Translations under genes and position numbers: made by a program
Shown here: piece after piece, positions 25,530 to 33,877 of the stretch
How the letters are laid out: each line of letters opens with the position of its first letter
How positions within the stretch are numbered: the first letter of the stretch is position 1
Assembly (NCBI GenBank): GCA_015066105.1
Contig: SVOY01000012.1
Span: 1 to 64,000, forward strand
Direction of reading: 5' to 3'
Origin: Oscillospiraceae bacterium
Lineage (GTDB): Bacteria; Bacillota; Clostridia; Oscillospirales; Acutalibacteraceae
DNA: 64,000 nt
Notes under the pieces: generated by a model
What the model saw: the letters and a program-made list of their open reading frames with translations, nothing else
Told to the model about the DNA's origin: nothing
The model's database searches: none

Positions 25530-25586
25530 GAATCAGACGGTTCCGAGTCAGAAGATAAAGAACCCACTGACTCAGAAGCCTGATTC
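25530..25586 (+). promoter_or_regulatory. Nested hairpin after the major pilin
   Basis: GAATCAG (25530-25536) pairs with CTGATTC (25580-25586), and inside it GAGTCAG (25545-25551) pairs with CTGACTC (25567-25573). The hairpin starts 10 bases after the pilin stop codon. No T run follows, so it may be a 3' stabiliser or a partial block rather than a terminator. Confidence 0.6.
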
Positions 25587-25621
25587 CACAGTTAACAGCT
25601 GACGGACATTAAAAATCTAAT

Positions 25622-25646
25622 CCCTGCCGACATAAAGTCGGCAGGG
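25622..25646 (+). promoter_or_regulatory. Strong 10-bp hairpin between pilin and sortase
   Basis: CCCTGCCGAC pairs perfectly with GTCGGCAGGG around loop ATAAA. It is GC-rich and lacks a following T run. With the hairpin at 25530 it makes the 200-bp gap highly structured, a plausible site for reduced read-through or protection of pilin mRNA. Confidence 0.65.
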
Positions 25647-25728
25647 TGATGACGGTAAAAATCTGACCGTTGTTTCTGAATTTATTTCGGTGATAACGTT
25701 GAGATTTTTATAATAAGTGAGAAATATT

Positions 25729-26589
25729 ATGAAAAATAAAAAACAACAAAAAAAGAAAAGCGGCAATGCCTCCACCATTTTGCTTGTGGCGATATTTTTT
25801 TTGGGACTTTGTGTTCTGCTGTATCCTACTGTAAGCGATTTCTGGAACGAAAAAAGGCAGTCCCAGGCAATTATCAATTACGATGATCTTATCGTTGACC
25901 TGACTCCCGAGGATTATTCCGAGTATTTTTCCAATGCTGATTCCTATAATCAGAAAATCAGAAATATGTCCTTCCCGTTTCTGAATCACAAGGATATTGC
26001 TGACGAATATTACAGCACCCTTGATGTCAACGGTGACGGTATGATGGGTTACATCACCATTGAGAAAATCAAAGTTCAGCTGCCTATTTATCACGGAACA
26101 AGCGATAAGGTTCTTAACTCGGCTGTAGGTCATGTTGAAGGGTCAAGTCTTCCCGTAGGCGGAGAAAGCACTCATGCGGTTATGTCTGCCCACAGAGGTC
26201 TGCCCTCGGCAAAGCTTTTTACCAACCTTGATAAAGTCGAGGTCGGTGATGTATTTACAATCAGAATCCTTGACAGAACAATCACATATCAGGTTGATCA
26301 GATTCTCATAGTGCTTCCCGAGGAAACCGATAACCTTAATATCGTACCCGGTGAGGATTATTGTACACTTGTCACTTGTACTCCTTACGGAATAAACACT
26401 CACAGAATGCTTGTCAGAGGAACACGGATTGAAAACATAGAGCCTGAAAAGGTAATCAATGTAATTACCGAGGCTTATAAGATTGACCCGCTGATTGTAA
26501 CTCCTGCTGTGGCGGCACCAATGCTCGGCATGCTTCTTGTTGCTCTTCTTATTAAAAGCGGCAAAGGTAAAAATAAAAAGAAGAAATAA
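25729..26589 (+). CDS. Class C sortase (pilin polymerase)
   Basis: This sortase of about 286 residues has an N-terminal membrane helix, the region LYPTVSDFWNE typical of class C, the catalytic histidine in MSAHRGLPSAKLF, the cysteine in TLVTCTPYG and the arginine in THRMLVRGTR. A second C-terminal helix and a lysine-rich tail follow. These enzymes link pilins through LPxTG threonine and a pilin lysine. I choose ATG 25729, with weak GTGAGA upstream; GTG at 25717 is also possible. It lies directly downstream of the major pilin, its presumed substrate. Confidence 0.93.
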   Translation: MKNKKQQKKKSGNASTILLVAIFFLGLCVLLYPTVSDFWNEKRQSQAIINYDDLIVDLTPEDYSEYFSNADSYNQKIRNMSFPFLNHKDIADEYYSTLDVNGDGMMGYITIEKIKVQLPIYHGTSDKVLNSAVGHVEGSSLPVGGESTHAVMSAHRGLPSAKLFTNLDKVEVGDVFTIRILDRTITYQVDQILIVLPEETDNLNIVPGEDYCTLVTCTPYGINTHRMLVRGTRIENIEPEKVINVITEAYKIDPLIVTPAVAAPMLGMLLVALLIKSGKGKNKKKK

Positions 26590-26611
26590 TTTTTGAGAGG
26601 AGATCGGGAAT

Positions 26612-27580
26612 ATGAAAAACAATAAAACTGTCAGAGCTATTGTTGTGTTTTTTACAGTTGTTATTTTCTGCATCTGTTCCGCTTCTCCTTTTGTCTGTGC
26701 AATTCTTGAACGAAACGGAACTATTACCCTTAACGTTGCAGACTCAAACACACACAAGCCCTTGCCGGGGATGAGCTTTCGTCTCTACCTTTTTGCCGCC
26801 GCCTATGAAAGCGGAAACGGTGTAGGCTACGATTACGTTGTTCCCTACGATGACTGTAATATGGATATGGGCAATCTTCAGGATGCTTATCTGCCCATTC
26901 ATCTTGCACATTTTGCAAACACCCACTCGCTTCCCTATACTGAAAAAACATCTGACGAAAACGGACACATTCTTTTTGACGACCTTGCACCGGGTGTGTA
27001 TCTAGTGCTTGCGTCGGAAAGTCTTCCCAATTACTTTATGCCATCACCCTTTGTTGTTAATATACCGTTATATGACAATGAAAATAAAAGCTGGGTGTAC
27101 GATGTCAATGCAACACCTAAAATGAGAATTTACGGCGGCTCTGCAGAAAATACCTTTACCTACATCAGCGTCAAAAAGGTTTGGGAGGAAGACCGCAGAC
27201 ATCCCGAAAGCGTAACGGTCAGTCTTTTATGTGACTTTACTCAGGTTGATACGGTTGAATTAAGCGAAGAAAACAACTGGAGCTTCCGTTGGGAGAATCT
27301 TTCGGCAAAGCACAACTGGAATGTGGTTGAAACTGTGCCTGACGGTTACAAGGTTTCCTATGAGATTTCGGAAAACACCGTAAAAATAATTAACCGTGCA
27401 GATTCAGACGCCCCCGAAGGCTCACCTCCGTCCGATGAAACAACTACCGAGGAAGAGGAGCTTATTTATACGGGACAGCTTAACTGGCCAATTCCGATTT
27501 TTTCAGCAGCAGGTCTCTTACTGTTCAGCCTCGGATGGGCGATGTTCAATTTCGGCAACAAGGACGAGGAAGCAGTATGA
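26612..27580 (+). CDS. Minor pilin with Cna-B domains and variant sorting signal
   Basis: The 322-residue protein has a signal peptide (about 1-30), a SpaA-like domain starting LNVADSNTHKPLPGMSF with YLVLASESLPNY, and a Cna-B domain (ISVKKVWEEDRRHPESV ... WNVVETVPDGYKVSYE). The C-terminus reads LIYTGQLNWPIPIF, then a membrane helix. Relatives usually have LPxTGQLNWP here, so the sorting motif is altered at its proline. The stop codon overlaps the ATG of the second sortase (ATGA). It is the likely basal or minor pilin. Confidence 0.85.
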   Translation: MKNNKTVRAIVVFFTVVIFCICSASPFVCAILERNGTITLNVADSNTHKPLPGMSFRLYLFAAAYESGNGVGYDYVVPYDDCNMDMGNLQDAYLPIHLAHFANTHSLPYTEKTSDENGHILFDDLAPGVYLVLASESLPNYFMPSPFVVNIPLYDNENKSWVYDVNATPKMRIYGGSAENTFTYISVKKVWEEDRRHPESVTVSLLCDFTQVDTVELSEENNWSFRWENLSAKHNWNVVETVPDGYKVSYEISENTVKIINRADSDAPEGSPPSDETTTEEEELIYTGQLNWPIPIFSAAGLLLFSLGWAMFNFGNKDEEAV

Positions 27581-28170
27581 AAAGAAAAGCAGGTATTATT
27601 TTTATGGTTATCGGCATTATGCTTATAGGCTGTGCCGTAGGGCTTCTTATTTATAACAAAAACGAAAACATGAAAGCTCGGGAAAGCTCAGTTGAGATTA
27701 TGGAGTCGGTCCGTGCAGTGATATCAGAAAAGGAAACGGCTGAAGCTGCTGACCCATTTGATGAAGAAATGACGGTTAAAGATATTGACGGCTACGGGTA
27801 CATAGGATACCTTTCCGTGCCGGTGCTTGACATAGACCTGCCCGTTATGTCAGAGTGGGATTATGACAGGCTTAAGATATCTCCCTGCAGATATTACGGC
27901 AGTACAAAAACAGATAATCTTGTTATAGCCGGTCACAATTACGATTCTCATTTCGGATATCTCGGTGAGCTTAAGCCGGGCGATTCGGTTATCTTCATGG
28001 ATATGGATGCCGTTGTGCACAATTACAAGGTGGATTCGGTGGAGCTTCTTATGCCCACAGACGTTGACAAGGTCAAGGACAGTGGCGACGATCTGATTAT
28101 ATACACGTGTACCTACAGCAGGACAAAGAGAATAACGGTGAGATGCAACCGTATGCAACAAGTATCCTGA
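27577..28170 (+). CDS. Second sortase of the pilus operon
   Basis: The 197-residue sortase has an N-terminal membrane helix (about 5-25), a linker, then the sortase fold with YIGYLSVPVLDIDLPV, the catalytic histidine in VIAGHNYDSHFG, the cysteine in LIIYTCTYS and arginine in KRITVRC. The size and motifs fit a housekeeping-like or class D/B-type sortase rather than class C. It is translationally coupled to the minor pilin with the odd LIYTG motif, which suggests it recognises that signal and attaches the fibre to the wall. Confidence 0.87.
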   Translation: MKRKAGIIFMVIGIMLIGCAVGLLIYNKNENMKARESSVEIMESVRAVISEKETAEAADPFDEEMTVKDIDGYGYIGYLSVPVLDIDLPVMSEWDYDRLKISPCRYYGSTKTDNLVIAGHNYDSHFGYLGELKPGDSVIFMDMDAVVHNYKVDSVELLMPTDVDKVKDSGDDLIIYTCTYSRTKRITVRCNRMQQVS

Positions 28171-28307
28171 TTTTCTTTTAGGTTTTAAATATCAAACAGA
28201 CAAGTCGTAAAGCTTTCGAAACAGTCAAGGCTTTACGGCTTCTCTATGTAAAACATACAACTACCTTTCATTAATCGTAAGTCGTGCTTTGTTATATTAA
28301 ATTCGGT
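28171..28307. other. End of the pilus operon and start of the end module
   Basis: A hairpin, AAGTCGTAAAGC pairing with GCTTTACGGCTT (about 28201-28242), probably ends the pilus transcript, although the T run is poor. From about 28275 (CGTAAGTCGTGCTTT) the sequence becomes homologous to 15452 onward, marking the left edge of the shared TnpV/DUF6809 module. Confidence 0.6.
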
Positions 28308-28730
28308 TTAACTGTATATCAGCTCACTGCAAACAATTTCCCTTGCTCGTTGCTGAATATCGCCCATCCTCTGTACCCATTCAAGCTGGTCTTGCTCTTT
28401 AAGCTCTTCAGTGACACCTTCTGCCTCTTTCATCTGCTCAATCAGAAGGTCGTACATTTCATTTGCCTGACGGTCAATATCTGCAAGATACGGCCAAAGT
28501 GTGCATTTGGTTACCATAAGCATAAAAAGACCTCGTTTGTTGCGCTCAAGGTAGTTTTTGTGCATCATGTCTCGCCTGCCGGCTCGGTCGGTTCGCCTGT
28601 TTGAGTGCCACCGGCACTCGCTCACCCCATTTACCTACAATGATATCTGCTTGTTCAGGCGGCAGGATGATATTAGGAATTTTAAAGTCGCCAACCTGTC
28701 GATAAGTTATCTTTGTTTTGCTTGCCATAA
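28308..28730 (-). pseudogene. tnpV interrupted by a GC-rich insertion
   Basis: The 5' part (MASKTKITYRQVGDFKIPNI to GKWGE, from 28728) and the 3' part (MMHKNYLERNKRG to CSELIYS) match the intact tnpV at 15484 but lie in different frames. About 56 bp at 28568-28623 separate them, contain the hairpin GAGTGCC-ACC-GGCACTC, and shift the frame. TnpV is therefore probably not made in full. Confidence 0.8.
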
Positions 28731-28741
28731 TTCTGTCCTCC

Positions 28742-28900
28742 TTATTTTTCATAAGTATCAATGAGCTTTAAAAGTAATTCGTCAACATCCTCGGTAGGTA
28801 AATCCTCCGCCAAAAGCATATTGCGAAACTCATTTATTCCGTTGATAAGTAAATTGCATTCAAAGCTGTCGAGTTTGATTTTTATTTTCTTGCTGAACAT
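28742..28900 (-). CDS. Small 52-residue protein of the mobile element
   Basis: This short frame starts MFSKKIKIKLDSFECNLLIN and ends LLLKLIDTYEK, with AGGAGGTAAAA just upstream of the ATG. It resembles small ORFs seen beside tnpV in clostridial transposons; function unknown. No counterpart is left in element A. Confidence 0.65.
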   Translation of the reverse strand: MFSKKIKIKLDSFECNLLINGINEFRNMLLAEDLPTEDVDELLLKLIDTYEK

Positions 28901-28973
28901 AAGATTTTACCTCCTTGTATTTTGTAACTACATTGTACAAGGAGGCTCGACTTTTGTCGAATGTGTGAGATTA

Positions 28974-29240
28974 TTATTTTACAAAAGTATCGTATGCAAA
29001 TCTTGCTCCGAACCTGAAGCCTGAAACAAAGCCGTCAGAAATGCTTATACTTGAAAACTCATTATATGCGCTCGTATAATTAAAGAACAGTGCTTTCTCT
29101 TCTTCAGAAAGCTTTGAAGTCAATTCTTCCTCTTTCTTTACAAGTTCACGTAATTTCTTTTTTAGTCTTGGCGTGAGTTCTGTGGTAAGCTCCTGCGGCT
29201 CAAGGTTTCCGTAGAATAATTCTTCTATTATATTTGACAT
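28974..29240 (-). CDS. DUF6809-like small protein
   Basis: The 88-residue protein (MSNIIEELFYGNLEPQEL to SGFRFGARFAYDTFVK) is a near copy of that at 16287. It has GGAGG upstream of the ATG. It is the last gene of element B before the third tRNA-end-like site, the same position as in element A. Confidence 0.75.
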   Translation of the reverse strand: MSNIIEELFYGNLEPQELTTELTPRLKKKLRELVKKEEELTSKLSEEEKALFFNYTSAYNEFSSISISDGFVSGFRFGARFAYDTFVK

Positions 29241-29343
29241 TATGTATTCCTCCGTGTGAATCCGTCTTTAGCTTAGTGAAGTCGTACTGAATATATAATG
29301 TCTGCGTCGGTTTTGATTAGTGTTGAGTAAATCCCTTATGAGC

Positions 29344-29353
29344 ACCCGCACCA
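29344..29353 (+). other. Putative attachment site 3
   Basis: ACCCGCACCA shares CCGCACCA with the tRNA-Leu 3' end, and the preceding bases (TTATGAGC) resemble those at site 2 (TTATGAAT). A 13-bp hairpin follows. It would mark the outer end of the tandem elements. The match is short, so this is tentative. Confidence 0.4.
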
Positions 29354-29355
29354 CC

Positions 29356-29399
29356 TTGAGTATTCATAAGGCACTTGGCCTATGAATACTCAATTTTTT
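29356..29399 (+). terminator. Hairpin after attachment site 3
   Basis: TTGAGTATTCATA pairs perfectly with TATGAATACTCAA (13 bp, 12-nt loop), followed by TTTTTTA. It is similar in sequence and position to the hairpins at 394 and 16664. Confidence 0.8.
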
Positions 29400-29497
29400 A
29401 TTTGTAATTCTCCCCCTTTTTATGAGTATTTTTGAATTATTACCTTCTCTCGCAAGGCAAATAATATATGTATTTTAATTTTCAGTCAACTTTGTAT

Positions 29498-29526
29498 TTG
29501 CTTTTTGCATTTTTTTGATGTATAAT
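29498..29526 (+). promoter_or_regulatory. Putative promoter of the GH18-like gene
   Basis: TATAAT (29521-29526) is perfect; the -35 region 17 bp upstream reads TTGCTT (29498-29503), a weak match. The start codon lies 32 bp downstream, with AGAGAGGAAG as ribosome site. Bases 29400-29497 hold nothing else I can identify. Confidence 0.5.
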
Positions 29527-29557
29527 ATATAAAAAATAAGCAAAGAGAGGAAGTTTT

Positions 29558-30586
29558 ATGTTAACATTCATTCAAAGAATCATTGGCTTTTTTACAGCGC
29601 TTTTTACACTCATTTCAGGCTTTACGGGTACAGGTGAAATTTTTGACAGGAAGGTTGATGACTTCAAAGTTACAACCTACATAAGAGGCGACGCCATAAT
29701 GTACTGGGACGGTGAGGTCTATGAAGAGGATTTTGACATCATCACTGATGTTATTCTTTTTGAATGTGCTTCATTCAACAGCAAAGGCGAGGTCGAGTAT
29801 GATGAGGAAAAAATGGAAACTGTTCTCAGCAAGGTTAAAGGTGCAATAGGTGAAAGAGACATACACCTCACCTTAAACCTCATCGGGCCCTCAGGCATTA
29901 CAGAATCTGATGTGTGGGAGGATCAGATGGAGGCACAGAGTGATGAGCACAACAAGGCTTTTAAAAGCGGTGTTTTAGAGGATAACATTGTTGCCGTCCT
30001 TGATAAATACGGTTTTGACGGTGTTCATTTTGACTATGAATATCCGATTTCCCTTAAGGCTTGGCATTATTATAACAGTTTCCTTGTTTCTCTTGATAAA
30101 AAGCTCGGTGACAGATATACTCTCGGCGTTGCGGGAAATGACTGGAACATAAAATTCACAAACGCCGCCATTGAGGCTATTGACACCTTTGAGGTTATGA
30201 CCTACGATTTTGTTGACAGTGAGGGCAGACACGCCACCTATGAGGGTACGGTTGAGCTTATAGAAAAAATCGGGCTTCGCGGTATGCCCGTGGAAAAAGT
30301 AAATGTCGGTATTCCTTTTTATTCAAGGCCCACAGATATGTCAGGCTATTGGTACGGTTATAACAGCTGTTACGGCAGTATAGACGAAAACGGCTGGTAT
30401 CATTGTGACGAAATAAATAAGGATTTCTGGTTCAACACTCCTTCTGTTGTCACTCAAAAAACAGAGTATGCCATAAAAAACGGTTTTGGCGGTGTGATGA
30501 TATGGCACTATAATTGCGACCTTCCTTCCACGCATGAGGATTCGCTCCTTAAGGCTATTGATACCGCTGTTGACGCTAATTACTGA
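29558..30586 (+). CDS. GH18-family (chitinase-like) secreted protein
   Basis: The 342-residue protein has an N-terminal hydrophobic segment (about 5-25) acting as signal or anchor. A GH18 TIM barrel follows. The catalytic motif reads DGVHFDYEYP (about 151-160); relative to the usual DGxDxDxE, the second Asp is His while the last Asp and the catalytic Glu remain. YDFVDSEGRH and VGIPFYSRP are the later barrel strands. Chitinase, endo-N-acetylglucosaminidase or spore/peptidoglycan hydrolase activity are all possible. It is transcribed convergently with the nad operon. Confidence 0.85.
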   Translation: MLTFIQRIIGFFTALFTLISGFTGTGEIFDRKVDDFKVTTYIRGDAIMYWDGEVYEEDFDIITDVILFECASFNSKGEVEYDEEKMETVLSKVKGAIGERDIHLTLNLIGPSGITESDVWEDQMEAQSDEHNKAFKSGVLEDNIVAVLDKYGFDGVHFDYEYPISLKAWHYYNSFLVSLDKKLGDRYTLGVAGNDWNIKFTNAAIEAIDTFEVMTYDFVDSEGRHATYEGTVELIEKIGLRGMPVEKVNVGIPFYSRPTDMSGYWYGYNSCYGSIDENGWYHCDEINKDFWFNTPSVVTQKTEYAIKNGFGGVMIWHYNCDLPSTHEDSLLKAIDTAVDANY

Positions 30587-30626
30587 TAAATAATATAAGC
30601 TTATTCCTTTATATGCACAACATAAG

Positions 30627-30664
30627 ACCGCCGAGGATTTTCACATCCCCGGCGGTAATTTTTA
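30627..30664. terminator. Bidirectional terminator
   Basis: ACCGCCGAGGAT (30627-30638) pairs with ATCCCCGGCGGT (30645-30656) with T runs on the plus side and A-rich sequence on the other. It separates convergent GH18 (+) and the nad operon (-). It is closely similar to the hairpin at 4514. Confidence 0.85.
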
Positions 30665-31207
30665 TAATACCGTTTTTTTGTAAACTGCTCTCTCTCCGCC
30701 TATGAATTTAGGCCTTGTGCCGGCCGCCGTAACTATAGCTTCGCCGATTCTGTTATTCTCAAGGCGTACGGGAACCGCAACCCTTTTCAGATGCATACCG
30801 ATTAAGGTCAAGCCTATGTCTATACCTGCATCAGCCTTGATTTCTTCAAGAAGCACGGGCTCTTTAAAATGCTCATAGGCCTGGGTTGCCATGGAACCGC
30901 CTGCCTTGGGCTGCGGAACTACATTAACATATTCTGCAAAAGGCACGGCTTCTTTTTCTGTGACTATGGCGCGGTTAAGATGCTCACAGCATTGAACTGC
31001 CAGATACCAACCGTTCTTAAGCGCCACTTCATATAAAGCCTCAAAAACAATCTTTGCCGTATCGGGTGATGAATTTGTGCCTATACGCGAGCCTGTTATT
31101 TCACTTGTTGAGCATCCTATAACAACTATGCTGCCCGGCTTGAGCCCTGCCCTTTCACCCAATTCTTCAAGCGTGGACTTTGCCTGAAGATACAATTTTT
31201 CTTCCAT
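30662..31207 (-). CDS. UPF0340/YwlG family protein (TIGR01440)
   Basis: The 181-residue protein is full length for the YwlG family, recognised by GSIVVIGCSTSEITGSRIGTNSSP (in part) and VQCCEHLNRA. Its function is unknown. It starts 15 bp after niaR, with AGGAG upstream, and is the last gene of the nad operon. That linkage is unusual as far as I know and may hint at a link with NAD metabolism, or may be mere read-through. Confidence 0.88.
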   Translation of the reverse strand: MEEKLYLQAKSTLEELGERAGLKPGSIVVIGCSTSEITGSRIGTNSSPDTAKIVFEALYEVALKNGWYLAVQCCEHLNRAIVTEKEAVPFAEYVNVVPQPKAGGSMATQAYEHFKEPVLLEEIKADAGIDIGLTLIGMHLKRVAVPVRLENNRIGEAIVTAAGTRPKFIGGERAVYKKTVL

Positions 31208-31221
31208 ATGATTTTCTCCTT

Positions 31222-31734
31222 TTAAATTTCGGGAGCGATAAAGCCCTTACTGTTGAGAGCGTATTCAATTCTGTCAAGAATTTCCTCCCTTTCAGCGCGG
31301 ACGGTGTGATAATGATAGCCGCCGGTTATGTTCATAAGCTCCGTTGACTTTCCGCTTCTTACACCTTCAATAAACTGCTTAATCTGAAGGGCTGAGAAAA
31401 TGTTGAGAGGTGCAACCATTTTTCCGTAAACCTTGTGCCAGACGAAAACATCAACCACCGTACCGCCAAGCTCAACAATGGTGTTAAGCTCGTCCTCTGT
31501 TTGCTCGGTGGTGTGCTTCAGCTTGAAAACCCTCTCCTTCAGGGGTGACTTCTGAAGAATATAGCCGTTGTGGGTTGAAAGAATATCGAAGCCCTGACCC
31601 TTAAGCACAGAAATATCCTGCACGATTATCTGCCTGGATACTCCGCACCTTTCCGAAAGTTCACCGCCCGGTATGGGTCTGTCCTCAGAAAGCAGAAGGT
31701 TTATTATAGATTTTCTTCTTTCCTGTGCCTTCAT
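31222..31734 (-). CDS. niaR: NAD-biosynthesis repressor NiaR
   Basis: The 170-residue protein has an N-terminal winged helix (GELSERCGVSRQIIVQDISVL) and a C-terminal 3H domain with the conserved histidines in KHTTEQTEDEL, WHKVYG and GGYHYHTV. NiaR (YrxA) binds nicotinate with a metal ion and represses NAD synthesis genes. It is co-transcribed with nadABC, so it probably regulates itself. ATG at 31734 is preceded by AAAGGAGAAAACT. Confidence 0.9.
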   Translation of the reverse strand: MKAQERRKSIINLLLSEDRPIPGGELSERCGVSRQIIVQDISVLKGQGFDILSTHNGYILQKSPLKERVFKLKHTTEQTEDELNTIVELGGTVVDVFVWHKVYGKMVAPLNIFSALQIKQFIEGVRSGKSTELMNITGGYHYHTVRAEREEILDRIEYALNSKGFIAPEI

Positions 31735-31752
31735 AGTTTTCTCCTTTGAGTT

Positions 31753-32604
31753 TTATATTGCGTGAAGGTTTTTAAGTGAGAGGTCAAGAATGGGTGAAGA
31801 ATGTGTGAGTGCACCGCTTGAAATGTAGTCAACGCCTATATCAACAAGCCTTGCAACGTTTTCCTTGGTAACATTGCCGCTGCACTCTGTTTCAGCCTTG
31901 CCGGCGCAAAGGCTGACAGCCTCCTTCATATCTTCAACGCTCATATTGTCAAGCATAATGATATCTGCGCCTGCTTCAAGTGCTTCTTTCAGCATATCAA
32001 GGTTTTCAACCTCAACCTCAATTTTGCGCACAAAGGGTGCGTACTCCTTGGCCATGGTAACAGCCTCTTTTACACCGCCTGCGGCACCGATGTGATTATC
32101 CTTAAGGAGAATACCGTCGCTTAAATTATAGCGGTGATTACAGCCGCCGCCCACCTTGACCGCATACTTTTCAAAAATTCTCATATTAGGTGTGGTCTTA
32201 CGGGTATCGAGAAGCTTTGTTGATGTGCCTTCAAGCAGGTCTGCGATTTTTCTTGTATATGTGGCGATACCGCTCATTCTCTGCAGATAGTTTAGTGCTG
32301 TTCTTTCTCCCGAAAGAAGAACTCTGATGTCGCCCTTTACAAGGCCGATTTTCTGTCCGTTTGCAACAAAATCGCCGTCTTTTACGGAGAAGCTGACCTC
32401 TGTTTTTTCGTCAAGCAACTCAAACACTCTTTTGAAAACATCAAGGCCTGCAATAACGCCGTCCTCCTTACAGATAAGCTCAACCTCACCGAGCTGATAG
32501 CAGGGCATAACGGAGTTGGTTGTAATATCCTCGCTTGTTATGTCCTCCTGTAAGGCGCTTAAAATAAGATTATCTGCATTGAGCTTCATTGAAATATTAT
32601 TCAT
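31753..32604 (-). CDS. nadC: Nicotinate-nucleotide pyrophosphorylase (carboxylating)
   Basis: The 283-residue quinolinate phosphoribosyltransferase converts quinolinate and PRPP to nicotinate mononucleotide and CO2. Motifs include SGERTALNYLQRMSGIATYT, LLDTRKTTPNMR, GGGCNHRYNLSDGILLKDNH and the C-terminal DYISSGALTHS. The ATG overlaps the end of nadB by 8 bp, showing tight coupling. Confidence 0.96.
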   Translation of the reverse strand: MNNISMKLNADNLILSALQEDITSEDITTNSVMPCYQLGEVELICKEDGVIAGLDVFKRVFELLDEKTEVSFSVKDGDFVANGQKIGLVKGDIRVLLSGERTALNYLQRMSGIATYTRKIADLLEGTSTKLLDTRKTTPNMRIFEKYAVKVGGGCNHRYNLSDGILLKDNHIGAAGGVKEAVTMAKEYAPFVRKIEVEVENLDMLKEALEAGADIIMLDNMSVEDMKEAVSLCAGKAETECSGNVTKENVARLVDIGVDYISSGALTHSSPILDLSLKNLHAI

Positions 32605-33871
32605 GGCTTTTTTTCTCCTTTTCTATCGCTTCAAGAACCGAAGCCTTGTATTTTTCCTCGTAGCCTTCATAGTCCGAAGGATCTACCGATATATCTTTTT
32701 TATCATCCGCAACACTGTAATTTTTCACAATATCGGTTGCGGCTCGCTTTGCGAAAACAAGGCTTTCAAGCAGTGAGTTGCTTGCCAGTCTGTTTTTACC
32801 GTGCACACCGTTGCAGGCCGTTTCGCCCACGGCGTAAAGGCGTTCCATTGAGGTTTTGCTGAAGCCGTCAACATCAATGCCGCCCATAAAATAATGCTGT
32901 GAGGGCACAACGGGGATAGGCTCCTTTGTCACATCATAGCCTTCCTCAAGGCAGCGCTGATAAATATTCGGGAAGTGGGCTCTGATTTCCTTTTCGGGAA
33001 TGGGAGCAAGAGACAGCCACACGTGCTCACTGCCCTCTTTTTTCATCTCGTCAAAAATGGCGTTTGCCACAACATCTCTGGGCAGGAGCTCGTTTACAAA
33101 TCTTTCACCCTTTGAGTTGAGAAGAACGGCACCCTCACCTCTTACTGATTCTGAAATAAGGAACTCTCTGCCGTGCTTTTTTGTAAAGAGGGTTGTGGGA
33201 TGAATCTGTATGTAATCAATATGCTGAAGCCTAATACCGTGCTTTAAGGCTACGGCCAGAGCATCGCCCGTCAGATGACGGTAATTTGTAGAATGCTTGA
33301 ACAGGCCGCCTATACCGCCCGTGGCAAGTACAGTATAATCTGCGCTTATGCTCATATACCCGCCCTTTTCATTGTGGCCGATAATGCCCTTGCACTCGCC
33401 ATTGCAGCAGATAAGGTCCACCATTGTAAAGTTTTCAATAAGGGTGATATTTCTTCTGTTTCTCACGGTGTTAAGCAGATTCTGTGTGATTTCCTTGCCC
33501 GTTTCATCCTCATGGAACAAAATTCGGGGATTTGAATGGGCACCCTCACGGGTATAGGTAAACTCTTCACCGTCTTTTTCAAACCTCGCACCGAAGAAAA
33601 CCAGGTCTCTTATTACCTCCTGAGAGGAGCGAATCATTATTTCCACCGAATCGGGATTATTTTCATAGTGACCGGCCTTCATTGTATCCTCATAGAAGGC
33701 CTTGTAATCCGCTTCGTCGCGCAGAACGCATATACCGCCCTGGGCAAGGAAGGAATCGCTTTTAGGAGCCTCGTCCTTTGTTACGATTGTAATATTTTTA
33801 TACTCGGGCAGATTAAGTGCACAGTAAAGGCCTGCCACACCGCTGCCGACAATAACAACATCTGTATTCAT
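32597..33871 (-). CDS. nadB: L-aspartate oxidase
   Basis: The 424-residue flavoprotein oxidises aspartate to iminoaspartate for quinolinate synthesis. The N-terminal FAD fold has VGSGVAGLYCAL; later motifs include LAQGGI, the active-site HPTTLF, ESVRGEGA and GETACNGVHGKNRLASNSL. It lacks most of the C-terminal helical domain of the E. coli enzyme, as short clostridial forms do. In anaerobes fumarate is the likely electron acceptor. It starts 6 bp after nadA. Confidence 0.95.
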   Translation of the reverse strand: MNTDVVIVGSGVAGLYCALNLPEYKNITIVTKDEAPKSDSFLAQGGICVLRDEADYKAFYEDTMKAGHYENNPDSVEIMIRSSQEVIRDLVFFGARFEKDGEEFTYTREGAHSNPRILFHEDETGKEITQNLLNTVRNRRNITLIENFTMVDLICCNGECKGIIGHNEKGGYMSISADYTVLATGGIGGLFKHSTNYRHLTGDALAVALKHGIRLQHIDYIQIHPTTLFTKKHGREFLISESVRGEGAVLLNSKGERFVNELLPRDVVANAIFDEMKKEGSEHVWLSLAPIPEKEIRAHFPNIYQRCLEEGYDVTKEPIPVVPSQHYFMGGIDVDGFSKTSMERLYAVGETACNGVHGKNRLASNSLLESLVFAKRAATDIVKNYSVADDKKDISVDPSDYEGYEEKYKASVLEAIEKEKKSHE

Positions 33872-33877
33872 TTTATT

